Shown one piece after another: positions 38,999 to 47,904 of a stretch of 64,000 nucleotides of DNA. Each line of letters begins with the position of its first letter. Within the stretch, counting starts at the first letter, position 1. The DNA is from Candidatus Thalassolituus haligoni. GTDB lineage: Bacteria; Pseudomonadota; Gammaproteobacteria; Pseudomonadales; Oceanobacteraceae. Location: contig NZ_CP139482.1 in NCBI RefSeq assembly GCF_041222825.1, positions 2,263,001 through 2,327,000 of the forward strand, given 5' to 3'. A program made the position numbers and the translations under genes. Under the pieces are notes generated by a model. The model saw only the letters and a program-made list of their open reading frames with translations, was not told where the DNA came from and ran no database searches.

Positions 38999-41176
38999 TT
39001 ACTGTGCGGCCTTGTACTTCAGACGGTAGGCGTGCAGCAAGGGTTCGGTGTAACCACTCGGCTGCTCCTTGCCCTTGAAGATCAGGTCAGACGCAGCCTG
39101 GAAGGCAATACCATCCAGTGCCGGTGTCATTGGCGTGTATTCAGCATCACCAGCGTTCTGCCCATCCACGATTGCAGCCATCCGCTTGAGGCTGTCTTCA
39201 ACCTGTTCTTTGGTACAGATACCGTGGTGCAGCCAGTTCGCCACGTGCTGGGAAGAAATACGCAGAGTGGCGCGGTCTTCCATCAGGCCGACGTTGTTGA
39301 TATCCGGCACCTTGGAGCAACCAACACCCTGGTTAACCCAGCGCACAACGTAACCCAGAATACCCTGGCAGTTGTTGTCGATCTCACGCTGAATCTGCTC
39401 TTCCGTCAGCGCTGCTTGCTGTTCTTCGCTCATCAGCGGGATGGTCAGAATGTCGTCGACTGATGCGAAGGCACGTTGTTTCAGCTCTTCCTGTACCGCG
39501 AAGACATCAACCTGGTGGTAGTGCAGCGCGTGCAGAGTGGCAGCCGTCGGTGAAGGAACCCAGGCGGTATTGGCACCGGCTTTTGGATGGCCAATTTTCT
39601 GTTCCATCATCTGACCCATTTCATCCGGGATCGCCCACATGCCTTTACCAATCTGGGCGCGACCTTGCAGACCGTACTTCAGACCGGTATCGACGTTCCA
39701 GTTTTCATAGCTGTTGATCCACAACTGCTGCTTCATAGTGGTTTTTGGTACGAATGCACCCGCCAACATGGAGGTATGGATTTCATCACCGGTACGATCC
39801 AGGAAGCCGGTATTGATGAAGACCACCCGGTCTTTGGCGGAACGGATACACTCTGCCAGGTTAACGGTGGTGCGACGTTCTTCGTCCATGATGCCCATTT
39901 TCACGGTAAAGCGCGGCAGACCCAGAACATCTTCCACCCGGCCAAACAGTTCGTTGGCAAACGCCACTTCTTCCGGACCGTGCATTTTCGGTTTTACGAT
40001 GTTTACCGAACCCGTGGTGCTGTTCTGAAATGGCGCATTGCCGTTCAGGTCATGCATGGCGCACAAGGTCGTTACCATGGCATCCATGATGCCTTCTGGT
40101 ACTTCGTTGCCGTCTTTGTCGAGCATCGCCGGGTTGGTCATCAAATGACCGACGTTACGGATAAACAGCATCGAGCGGCCTTTCAGCTTCACGGTGTCAC
40201 CGTTGATAGCGGCATATTCACGATCCGGATTCATACGACGCGTGAAGGTTTTACCGCCCTTGGTCACCTGCTCTTCCAGGTTACCTTGCATCAGGCCCAG
40301 CCAGTTGCCATAGGTAATCACCTTGTCTTCGGCATCCACGGCGGCAACCGAGTCTTCACAATCCATGATGGTGGTCAGAGCCGATTCCATCAGAATGTCT
40401 TTGACACCTGCTGCATCAGTGGCACCAACCATACTGCTGGAATCAATCTGAAGTTCAAAGTGCAAGCCATTGTTTTCAAAAAGAATCGCGTCAGGTGCTG
40501 CAGTATCACCGAGGCAACCTTTCAACTGCGCTGCGTTGGCAAGGCCAGTGGTCGAGCCATCGGCCAGAGTCACTTCCAACTGGCCATCAACGATGACGTA
40601 AGCCGTAGTGCCTGCATGGGAACCCGTCGTCAGCGGGATAGCCTGATTCAGGAAATCGCGGGCATAAGCAATCACCTTGTTGCCACGGACTTCGTTGTAG
40701 CCTGTGCCCTTTTCTGCGCCACCTTCTTCAGCAATCACATTGGTGCCGTACAGACCATCGTACAGAGATCCCCAACGGGAGTTGGCAGCATTCAGCGCAA
40801 AGCGGGCGTTCATGACAGGAACCACCAGCTGCGGGCCAGCCATCTGACCGATTTCCGGCTCGACGTTGCGGGTTTCTGCTTCAAACTGCTCTGCCTGGGG
40901 TAACAGGTAGCCAATAGCTTGCAGGAATGCTTTGTATTCTTCCGGGTTGTGTGGCTGACCCTTGCGTTCGGTATGGTACAGGTCGATTTTGGCTTGCAGA
41001 TCGTCACGCTTGACCAGCAACTCACGGTTTTTTGGTGCCAGATCGTTAACCACCGCATCAAATCCGGCCCAGAAAGTATCGACGTTAACGCCGCTACCAG
41101 GAATTGCCTTTTCATTTACGAAGTCATACAGGGCTTGGGCAATCTGAATGCCACCCTTCTGCACGTATCCAGTCAT
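38999..41176 (-). CDS. glcB: Malate synthase G
   Basis: Condenses glyoxylate with acetyl-CoA to malate in the glyoxylate/glycolate routes. From ATG 41176 ([14 protein letters not shown]) it has 725 residues, as in E. coli GlcB (723); an open extension to 41221 has no family counterpart. Typical segments are [38 protein letters not shown] and [15 protein letters not shown], the last containing the catalytic Asp region. An AGAGG site precedes the start. No glycolate oxidase or isocitrate lyase gene adjoins. The 240 nt upstream hold a short repeat motif (see the finding on AAAAGATAACGGTATAA). Confidence 0.96.
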   Translation of the reverse strand: MTGYVQKGGIQIAQALYDFVNEKAIPGSGVNVDTFWAGFDAVVNDLAPKNRELLVKRDDLQAKIDLYHTERKGQPHNPEEYKAFLQAIGYLLPQAEQFEAETRNVEPEIGQMAGPQLVVPVMNARFALNAANSRWGSLYDGLYGTNVIAEEGGAEKGTGYNEVRGNKVIAYARDFLNQAIPLTTGSHAGTTAYVIVDGQLEVTLADGSTTGLANAAQLKGCLGDTAAPDAILFENNGLHFELQIDSSSMVGATDAAGVKDILMESALTTIMDCEDSVAAVDAEDKVITYGNWLGLMQGNLEEQVTKGGKTFTRRMNPDREYAAINGDTVKLKGRSMLFIRNVGHLMTNPAMLDKDGNEVPEGIMDAMVTTLCAMHDLNGNAPFQNSTTGSVNIVKPKMHGPEEVAFANELFGRVEDVLGLPRFTVKMGIMDEERRTTVNLAECIRSAKDRVVFINTGFLDRTGDEIHTSMLAGAFVPKTTMKQQLWINSYENWNVDTGLKYGLQGRAQIGKGMWAIPDEMGQMMEQKIGHPKAGANTAWVPSPTAATLHALHYHQVDVFAVQEELKQRAFASVDDILTIPLMSEEQQAALTEEQIQREIDNNCQGILGYVVRWVNQGVGCSKVPDINNVGLMEDRATLRISSQHVANWLHHGICTKEQVEDSLKRMAAIVDGQNAGDAEYTPMTPALDGIAFQAASDLIFKGKEQPSGYTEPLLHAYRLKYKAAQ

Positions 41177-41416
41177 CTTTGGGCCTCTATGGTCATAGTA
41201 AACTCCGGGAAAAACACCCAAGGGGTAGCCGGAGCAACTCAGGAGCTGGCGGACTATTTTGCCCGCTTATGTTTATACAGTCGGCGAGTATAGCCGCCTG
41301 GCCCACACTCTGATAACCGGTATGAAGGACATACTTGCCATTCATCAAACAAATAAAAGATAACGGTATAAATAAAGGCCCCGCCACCGCCACAAAACAA
41401 ACTGACACACCATCAA

Positions 41417-42478
41417 TCAGTGCCGGGCTGATCGTTGCTTCAGTACCGTTGTCATACGCGGCACCAGCCAATGTGCAAACACACCACCCAGCGCACCAAT
41501 CACGCTACCCAGAGAAATATCCAGCAAGCGGGTAAAAACCAGCTCGTTCATTTCCAGGCCATGACTGGCGACTCCGGCAAAAATCACCGTCAGTGGCGTA
41601 ATAAAAATAACGGCATAACCGTAATTCCTGGGGATCAGCATCTCGATCACAAAACTGAGAATCACGATAGCAGCCGTCAACATCCACGGCCCATCAATCA
41701 GCTTGAACAGCAGAAAGGCTAACACCATCCCCACGGCCGTACCGGCTATCCGGTGAATCTTGCGGAGCCAGACCATACGCAAATTGGCACCTTGCATAAT
41801 CGCCGCACAGGAAATAGGCACCCAGTACGGATTGTGCATACCAATTTCATGGGCAAACCAGTAGCCACCGCCAACAAAGATGCCCATCAAGGCGGAATGC
41901 AACACCAGGGTACGGATGCCGTTCTGACTCAGCGGCTGCAAGTCCGCTGCCGCCACCGGTGCCGGAAACAATAACGAATAAACAAACGCAAACAGACAGG
42001 TTGCCATACTGCCCATCACCAGCAGACCAATACGCTCAGGAATAGCCGCTGGTTCGTGAGGTACTACCGTCGCGATGGCGGCCAGCATAATAAAAAAGAA
42101 ATTTCCCGGCGGCGCGATCCTGAAATACCCGGCAACAAGACTGACCAGAAATGCCGTCACCGCCAGCACGGCGGCAGAGACCAACGGATGGACACTGCCC
42201 CACAAACCAAGGAAAAAGCAAAACGCGAAACCACACGTACAGGCAGCCAGCGTCAGCATTCGCTGTGCGATACCGGACGTCGGCAGATACAAGATAATGG
42301 CCGACCCCATCACCGCCATCAGCCCTTGCTGAAAATTCCCCATCAAGGTGCCTACAAATGCCGGAAAGGCCATACAGATGCCGACCAACAGGCCATATCG
42401 ATACGGCCTTGAGCTGGGGTTAAGAGCAAACAGGGAGCGTACAAACGAAGCATCGCGGGGGGTTGGCTGGGTTGGCAT
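41417..42478 (-). CDS. FUSC-family (aromatic acid exporter-like) membrane protein
   Basis: A 353-residue inner-membrane protein built from two repeats of about five to six helices (about 27-175 and 195-345). PPGNFFFIMLAAIATVVP in the first half and HRIAGTAVGMVLAFLLFK followed by DGPW in the second are characteristic of the FUSC/YccS-AaeB superfamily, which exports aromatic acids and drugs. It lacks the large cytoplasmic insert of AaeB, so it is a compact form. Substrate unknown. It stands alone, 204 nt before the heme locus in transcription order reversed. Confidence 0.78.
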   Translation of the reverse strand: MPTQPTPRDASFVRSLFALNPSSRPYRYGLLVGICMAFPAFVGTLMGNFQQGLMAVMGSAIILYLPTSGIAQRMLTLAACTCGFAFCFFLGLWGSVHPLVSAAVLAVTAFLVSLVAGYFRIAPPGNFFFIMLAAIATVVPHEPAAIPERIGLLVMGSMATCLFAFVYSLLFPAPVAAADLQPLSQNGIRTLVLHSALMGIFVGGGYWFAHEIGMHNPYWVPISCAAIMQGANLRMVWLRKIHRIAGTAVGMVLAFLLFKLIDGPWMLTAAIVILSFVIEMLIPRNYGYAVIFITPLTVIFAGVASHGLEMNELVFTRLLDISLGSVIGALGGVFAHWLVPRMTTVLKQRSARH

Positions 42479-42682
42479 TCAATGATCCATTAGTGCGTAT
42501 CAATACACATATTAACAAATCAACGGCCGCAAAACTGCATGATCCGTTGCAAGGCCGTCACGGCAACCAGAATGTCGCCACCAGCAACAATACCCGTCGT
42601 TTGATCACCACAAACACTTGCCGTCGATCAGGTCAGTATCGGCCAGCCATGGGTCACCTGTGGAAATCCGTATCACAGTGCG

Positions 42683-43465
42683 TTAACGGCCTTCGAGCCA
42701 CTGCTGATTAACACGGGCATATTGTCGCGACAACGTAAGTGACATGTCATAACAAGCAGCCAACGCCTCGGCATCACACAACAGACTGGCATCTCCGGAT
42801 GCCATTACCCGGCCATCGCGGAGCAGCATTACCCTGTCGGCCCAGGATGCTGCCAGTGCCACATCGTGCATAACAGCCAGCGCACCAATATTAGGGCCGA
42901 CCATGGCAGCCACCTGATTCATTACCGCATGCTGATGCGCAGGATCCAGAGCCGAGGTGCATTCGTCAAGCAACAGATACGCTTGCTGACCACCGGATGG
43001 ATATTGATAGTGCCAGAGCTGCAACAGCACCCGAGCCAGCTGCACGCGCTGCTTTTCACCGCCAGAAAGCTGGGGGTAAAGACGATTCCGCAAATGATGT
43101 ACTTCCGTTGCTTTCATAACGTCCTGCTGCCAATCCAGGGTCTGCTGCTCATCCCCCCAGGGCGAACGCCCCATGGCCACCACCTGCCACACACGAAATG
43201 GAAACGCCAGTTCAACCTGTTGCGGCATCACCGCGATACGCTGCGCCCGTTGCCCCGGCAGCAAATCAGCCAGGTTGTCTGCCCCCAACCACACCTCCCC
43301 GCCATAATCGCTGTTTTCACCGCACAGACACGACAGCAAGGTTGACTTGCCAGCCCCGTTGGCACCCAGAATGGCCAGCTTTTCTCCGCTGCACAGCACC
43401 ATGGAGGCAGATTCCAACAACGAGCAGCGTCCTTTTACCACCGACAGTGAATCAGCCCGTATCAT
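42683..43465 (-). CDS. hmuV: Heme ABC transporter ATP-binding protein
   Basis: ATPase of the heme importer. Walker A GANGAGKS is at about 34-41, signature LSGGEKQRVQLARVL follows, and Walker B reads LLLDECTSALD, with Cys where most have Pro. The FPFRVWQVVAMGRSPW segment and 260-residue length fit HmuV/BhuV rather than iron-siderophore FecE. Its ATG overlaps the hmuU stop by 4 nt. Last gene of the heme operon; the 204 nt after it to the FUSC gene show no obvious terminator. Confidence 0.93.
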   Translation of the reverse strand: MIRADSLSVVKGRCSLLESASMVLCSGEKLAILGANGAGKSTLLSCLCGENSDYGGEVWLGADNLADLLPGQRAQRIAVMPQQVELAFPFRVWQVVAMGRSPWGDEQQTLDWQQDVMKATEVHHLRNRLYPQLSGGEKQRVQLARVLLQLWHYQYPSGGQQAYLLLDECTSALDPAHQHAVMNQVAAMVGPNIGALAVMHDVALAASWADRVMLLRDGRVMASGDASLLCDAEALAACYDMSLTLSRQYARVNQQWLEGR

Positions 43466-44577
43466 CGTCGCTGACCGCCAGTCTGCTGTACTAACAACAA
43501 CAGAAAGATTGGCCCACCCAGCAACGCCATCACCAGACCAACAGGCAAGTCGGCCGGTGCCATCCAGGTTCGGGCCAGCGTATCCGCCACCAATAAAAGT
43601 AATGCTCCACCCAGCGCCGACGCCGGAATCAGACCACGATGGTCAGACCCCATGACCATACGCAGCAAATGGGGAACGACCAGACCAACAAAACCGATAA
43701 TCCCGGTGACAGCCACCCCGGCCCCCACCATCAGTGCTGCAAACGCCAACAACCAGCGTTTTGATCGCTGCACATCAAAACCCAGGTGTATCGCCACCTG
43801 CTCGCCCATCAGCAAGGCATTCAGTAGCCGCCGATAACGCAAGCTCAACAGCAGTGGCACCCCAATCAGCCCAGCCAGAGCCATCACATCCTGCCAACGA
43901 CCGCTGGCCAGACTACCCATTGACCAAAACGTCATATCCCGCAGTTGCTGATCGTTTGCGGCATAGGTCAGCACCCCGGTCGCCGCTCCCGCCAGCACAT
44001 TGATTGCCACACCGGCCAACAACAGCATACCAACCTGGGTTTGGCCGCCACGGGTACCCAACCGGTAAATCACCAACGTCACTCCCAGACCACCCATAAA
44101 CGCCGCCAGCGGCAAAGCCAGCGGCCCGGTCAGTGAAACCCAGCCAGACAACAAGGATTGATTCAACACAATCACTGCGACCGCCGCCAACGCTGCACCA
44201 CTGGATACACCGATCAGCCCAGGATCCGCCAGCGGATTACGAAACACCCCCTGGGTGATAACCCCTGCCACCGCCAGACCGGCTCCCACAATCATCGCCA
44301 GCAAGGCCCGAGGCAAACGTAACTCACGGACAACCCAGTCATTGGCAGACCCGGTCGGGGCCATACTGAGAGCCTGTCGAAGGCTGAACCAGACGTCAGT
44401 AATGGCAATAGACACCGGCCCAACCGTCAGGCCAAACAGAAAAACCACGACCAGCATCATACCCAGCCCCAGCAACACCAGCCGCTGACTGCCCGCGCCA
44501 TAAGCCGACAACGACGCTCGACAACTGAATACGGCATCACTCAGCCGACGGGAATAAACCAGAGTGCGTGGCATCAT
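43462..44577 (-). CDS. hmuU: Heme ABC transporter permease
   Basis: FecCD-family permease with about ten helices that moves heme across the inner membrane. ATG 44577 overlaps the hmuT stop by one base (TGATG) and has AGGA upstream; GTG 44580 is a possible alternative. Typical motifs are RLPRALLAMIVGAGLAVAG, GVFRNPLADPGLIGVSSGAA and the EAA-like loop region GIIGFVGLVVPHLLRMVMG. Length 371. It sits between binding protein and ATPase in the hmuSTUV order. Confidence 0.93.
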   Translation of the reverse strand: MMPRTLVYSRRLSDAVFSCRASLSAYGAGSQRLVLLGLGMMLVVVFLFGLTVGPVSIAITDVWFSLRQALSMAPTGSANDWVVRELRLPRALLAMIVGAGLAVAGVITQGVFRNPLADPGLIGVSSGAALAAVAVIVLNQSLLSGWVSLTGPLALPLAAFMGGLGVTLVIYRLGTRGGQTQVGMLLLAGVAINVLAGAATGVLTYAANDQQLRDMTFWSMGSLASGRWQDVMALAGLIGVPLLLSLRYRRLLNALLMGEQVAIHLGFDVQRSKRWLLAFAALMVGAGVAVTGIIGFVGLVVPHLLRMVMGSDHRGLIPASALGGALLLLVADTLARTWMAPADLPVGLVMALLGGPIFLLLLVQQTGGQRR

Positions 44578-45518
44578 CACATTCCTACAGCATGCTGTTT
44601 GCGAGCAATTTCAAACTGGCCCGAACGAGGATAAAGCAACGCCATCAGCTGCTGCATGGCCTCTGGCAAGCGCGGGCCAAAACCCAGCATCAAACTGACG
44701 TCCACCGAAAAAATACGATCATGCTGGCTTGCCGGAGTCATCGCCAGGGATTGCAAGACGGCTGTCGGCACTGCGGCTGCGCCGACTTGCGCCACAAAGA
44801 CAACCTCAGGTGCGGCTTGCAGGGCACCTTCAGCACTGACCGGTTTATAACCGCTGTAACTCATCGCATTAGCGGCCCCCACCAGCTTCAGCATCGCATC
44901 GGCCTGGGTATTCTCGCCCGCAGCCATCATGCCTCGGCCACCAGCACCCAACAGAAACATCACCTGCGGGATCTCCTGCGGAGAGTCATTAACCGGTATT
45001 TGCTGTAGCAGCTCACGACTACGGGAGTCGATACGCTGCACCAGCGCCCGCCCTTCGGCCTCCTTACCAAGCGCCTCAGCAACCGAGGTAATCTTGTCGA
45101 GCACACCCTGCAATGAATAATTATTATCCACCCGGACAATCCGCACCCCGGCCTGCCGTAGCTGGGTAAATACCACCTCTGGGCCTGCGGCCTGCGTTGT
45201 CAGTACCAGGTCAGGCTGCATCGACAATATCCCTTCTGCCGAAAGCTGGCGCATATACCCGACATCGGGCAATTCAGTTGCCGCCTTAGGAAAACGACTG
45301 GTGGTATCCACCGCCACCAGCCGATCCTGGGCACCGAGCTGATAAATAATTTCGGTAATGGAACCATCAATGCTGACTACCCGCCGAGGCGTATCAACCG
45401 CACCATGCTTGTTATCGTCGTCAGCCCACGTCGGGGGAGAACACACGACCAGCAAACAACCCAGCCACCCAGCCACCACCGGCAGGACACATCCTGACAA
45501 CACTCGCAGTTTAGCCAT
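44577..45518 (-). CDS. hmuT: Periplasmic heme-binding protein
   Basis: Substrate-binding subunit of the heme importer. A signal peptide ends near PTWA-DD (32). The mature part has the HmuT-type RRVVSIDGSITEIIYQLG start and the second-lobe motif MFLLGAGGRGMMAAGENTQ. The heme-ligand Tyr region of the family may correspond to YSGYKPVSAEG. Length 313 is slightly above the family mean. It overlaps hmuS and hmuU by one base each. Confidence 0.92.
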   Translation of the reverse strand: MAKLRVLSGCVLPVVAGWLGCLLVVCSPPTWADDDNKHGAVDTPRRVVSIDGSITEIIYQLGAQDRLVAVDTTSRFPKAATELPDVGYMRQLSAEGILSMQPDLVLTTQAAGPEVVFTQLRQAGVRIVRVDNNYSLQGVLDKITSVAEALGKEAEGRALVQRIDSRSRELLQQIPVNDSPQEIPQVMFLLGAGGRGMMAAGENTQADAMLKLVGAANAMSYSGYKPVSAEGALQAAPEVVFVAQVGAAAVPTAVLQSLAMTPASQHDRIFSVDVSLMLGFGPRLPEAMQQLMALLYPRSGQFEIARKQHAVGM

Positions 45519-46612
45519 CAGGCGACTCCTTCTTGCTCCAGTACGTACTGCTGCTGCAACTCATCCAGCACAAAACGCCAGCCAGCCAACTCCTGCTGAC
45601 CATTTTTACGTTCACCGAACATCAACGCCAGCTGGTTACCTTCCTGGTCGTACAGCTCCAGCGAGCTGACAATACCGTCCACTGTTGGTTTTCGTACCAG
45701 CCAGATCTGATCAATCAAGGTGAGTCTGGCGTGCAAACTAAACGTGTCATCCAGAATATTGAACCATTCACCAGTACGCACCAGATTGATCACCGGGCCG
45801 GTATGAATCTGGATTACACCATCGCTGCCAACAAACAACATGATCGACAGACCCACATCACGCGCCATCTCCAGGGCGGCGACAAATGCGTCCGGGGCCA
45901 ATGCCCGCGCGTATTCCGTACCGATGACGTCATAGGCCGCGATTCGGCTCAGACCATATTTTTTCAATAACGCCTGAAAATGATGGACATCCTGCAGCGC
46001 TGACCAGTCTTGCCGCAAGGCCGTGACATCCAGGTCGGGCAAGGGAGCAGCATCGTTCGCGGCTGGCGCTGGCTCCACAACCATACCCGGGGTTTGAGCG
46101 GTGCTCTGGAACCGCTCCAGCAACTGAAAATACTGATCCAGATCCGAGGCGTCCGTCAGGTAGATTTTATGGATCGCGTCACCCTGAGCATTAAAGAACT
46201 GCAAGCTGCGGCGTACACCGGCGGTGGTTTCCGCTGCCACATCCTCAACCGCAAACCCATGGACAAAGCGGCTGAAAAAAATCCGCAGGTCAATTACCCC
46301 CAACGCCAGGCCCATATTGCCATTCACCGTCAGCCCCTGATATTGCCCGGTCTTCTCGTGCACCATGGCGTCATTACGAGTCAGCGCCATGACTTCGCCA
46401 AGCAACTCAATGTCGCGTAACAAGCGTTTGAAATCCCCTTCCAGACGCACGACCCGCCCTACTGATGGATTTTGTCCTATACGAGTGGTCAGCAACTCCC
46501 CTTCACTCACCCCCAAACGTAACGCCGCATCGCGGATACGTAATTTGGGTTCTTGCTGACACAGCATTTGCCATTGCCCGGACAACGCCTGAATACCGGT
46601 TACATTTGTCAT
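45518..46612 (-). CDS. hmuS: HmuS/HemS family cytoplasmic heme protein
   Basis: Cytoplasmic protein that receives imported heme; members act as heme chaperones or degrade heme. The two-fold repeat of the family is visible: RVVRLEGDFKRLLRDIELLG with NGNMGLALGVIDLRIFFSRFVHG in the first half, and the second half with GPVINLVRTGEWFNILDDTFSLH. 364 residues is typical (HemS 345). CAGGAGAG precedes the ATG. It lies 2 nt after the HmuY-like gene and overlaps hmuT by one base. Confidence 0.92.
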   Translation of the reverse strand: MTNVTGIQALSGQWQMLCQQEPKLRIRDAALRLGVSEGELLTTRIGQNPSVGRVVRLEGDFKRLLRDIELLGEVMALTRNDAMVHEKTGQYQGLTVNGNMGLALGVIDLRIFFSRFVHGFAVEDVAAETTAGVRRSLQFFNAQGDAIHKIYLTDASDLDQYFQLLERFQSTAQTPGMVVEPAPAANDAAPLPDLDVTALRQDWSALQDVHHFQALLKKYGLSRIAAYDVIGTEYARALAPDAFVAALEMARDVGLSIMLFVGSDGVIQIHTGPVINLVRTGEWFNILDDTFSLHARLTLIDQIWLVRKPTVDGIVSSLELYDQEGNQLALMFGERKNGQQELAGWRFVLDELQQQYVLEQEGVA

Positions 46613-46614
46613 GA

Positions 46615-47757
46615 TTACTCTCCTGTCGACATCAACTGAAAACGGATTTCCGGACTGCCAGAAGCACCCAGACTGTAGTAGTCCGCCACTTGCAGGGTAA
46701 AATAATCAGCACTGTCATCCGTGCTATCGAGGTCAATCAGATAGGTGCGAAAGTTTGGCCACAACAAATGGCCTTCGTTAAGGTTGTAGGCATACCAGCT
46801 GTTGTCAGTAAACGGATTGGAACTGCTGTCGGCAGCGTAGTGCGCCGAGATATCGTAACTGTCAACCATCGTGGCGCTGGTATAAGCCGCCAGCTCTGTT
46901 GCCTCGATCGTGCCAAACACCGCGCCACTGCCAGCGCCGTAAACACCGCCATTAGTCCAGATATTGACCGCCCGAGTCGCAGTATCAATTTCATAACGAA
47001 GATCCCAATCACTGCCAGCATCATCGCAGTCCACCTCGGCCACAGCATCCAGATCCAGACACAACACCGTGGCATCGGTTGCCAGAGTCGCGCTGACCGT
47101 TTGTTCAGGCCCGGCAAACTGCACCGTGTCCGCCGCCTGAGAGGTAAAGCGAACCGTAATATCCGTGTAATTAGCCACATCCAGAAACACCTTGCTGTAA
47201 GTGCTGCCATCAGCATGACGCAACAGCCAGCCAACCGAGGTATTCGCCGCAATCTGGTGTGTAGTGGCATCGTAGACATACCAGTCCGACCAGGCCGGTT
47301 CATTGGCATCGGTACTGAAGCTCAAGGCTGTTGCGTCATAACTGACGGTCAGCGCTTCAGCCTCGGTATCGGCAACAGCATTGGTAAAGACCGATACATC
47401 AGCATCACCTTCCGAGTCGTAAAATTCTTCCTGGGCGTCAGCCAGCGCTACCTGAACAGTACCACTGCCGGAAACACCGCCATTCAGCTTGATGGCAGTA
47501 CGGCGGAAAGCCAGTTGCCAGTCCGTCGAGGTGGCAGCCTCTACATCGGTCAAATCCAGCACGTCACCGGTCGCCAGGCTGACGTACTGCCAGGCATCAT
47601 AATCGGCGGCGTTGATTTTCAGACTGGTGTAACTAACATCGGACTCGTCGGAATCTCCCGTCGATGCATCATTATCATTGTCGTCGCTGCTGCTACCGCA
47701 ACTGGCCAGCAGCATTGCGGCAACCAGTACCGAAAGAGATTGATAGCGCTGTTTCAT
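46615..47757 (-). CDS. HmuY-family heme-binding lipoprotein
   Basis: From ATG 47757 (AAGGAG 5 nt upstream) it has 380 residues with a lipoprotein signal: hydrophobic VLVAAMLLASC ending in a lipobox cysteine, then a Ser/Asp/Asn-rich spacer. Asp follows soon after the Cys-Gly-Ser-Ser, so outer-membrane sorting is likely. The body carries HmuY-like segments AWQYVSLATGDVLDL with DWQLAFRRTAIKLNGG near the start and SWYAYNLNEGHLLWPNFRTYLI near the end. HmuY proteins bind heme at the cell surface for the partner TonB receptor. At 380 residues this one is far longer than the founding Porphyromonas protein, with about 150 additional residues in the middle. Context in the heme locus supports the call. 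Confidence 0.82.
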   Translation of the reverse strand: MKQRYQSLSVLVAAMLLASCGSSSDDNDNDASTGDSDESDVSYTSLKINAADYDAWQYVSLATGDVLDLTDVEAATSTDWQLAFRRTAIKLNGGVSGSGTVQVALADAQEEFYDSEGDADVSVFTNAVADTEAEALTVSYDATALSFSTDANEPAWSDWYVYDATTHQIAANTSVGWLLRHADGSTYSKVFLDVANYTDITVRFTSQAADTVQFAGPEQTVSATLATDATVLCLDLDAVAEVDCDDAGSDWDLRYEIDTATRAVNIWTNGGVYGAGSGAVFGTIEATELAAYTSATMVDSYDISAHYAADSSSNPFTDNSWYAYNLNEGHLLWPNFRTYLIDLDSTDDSADYFTLQVADYYSLGASGSPEIRFQLMSTGE

Positions 47758-47904
47758 ACACACTCCTTGAATAGCGTTGGTGTTATTGGATTGTTTTCAT
47801 CGTCATTCCGATGGCCACAGGCATGGCCATATGCCGGTGACCACAGGCGCTGTCATTCACATCAGCGGATAGCGGATACAGCGCCAGTTATGGATCAGGA
47901 TGGG

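Noticed and set aside
39587..40903. A 438-codon open frame antisense to malate synthase G
   Set aside because: Antisense shadow of a highly conserved gene; sequence is His/Arg-rich without domain features.
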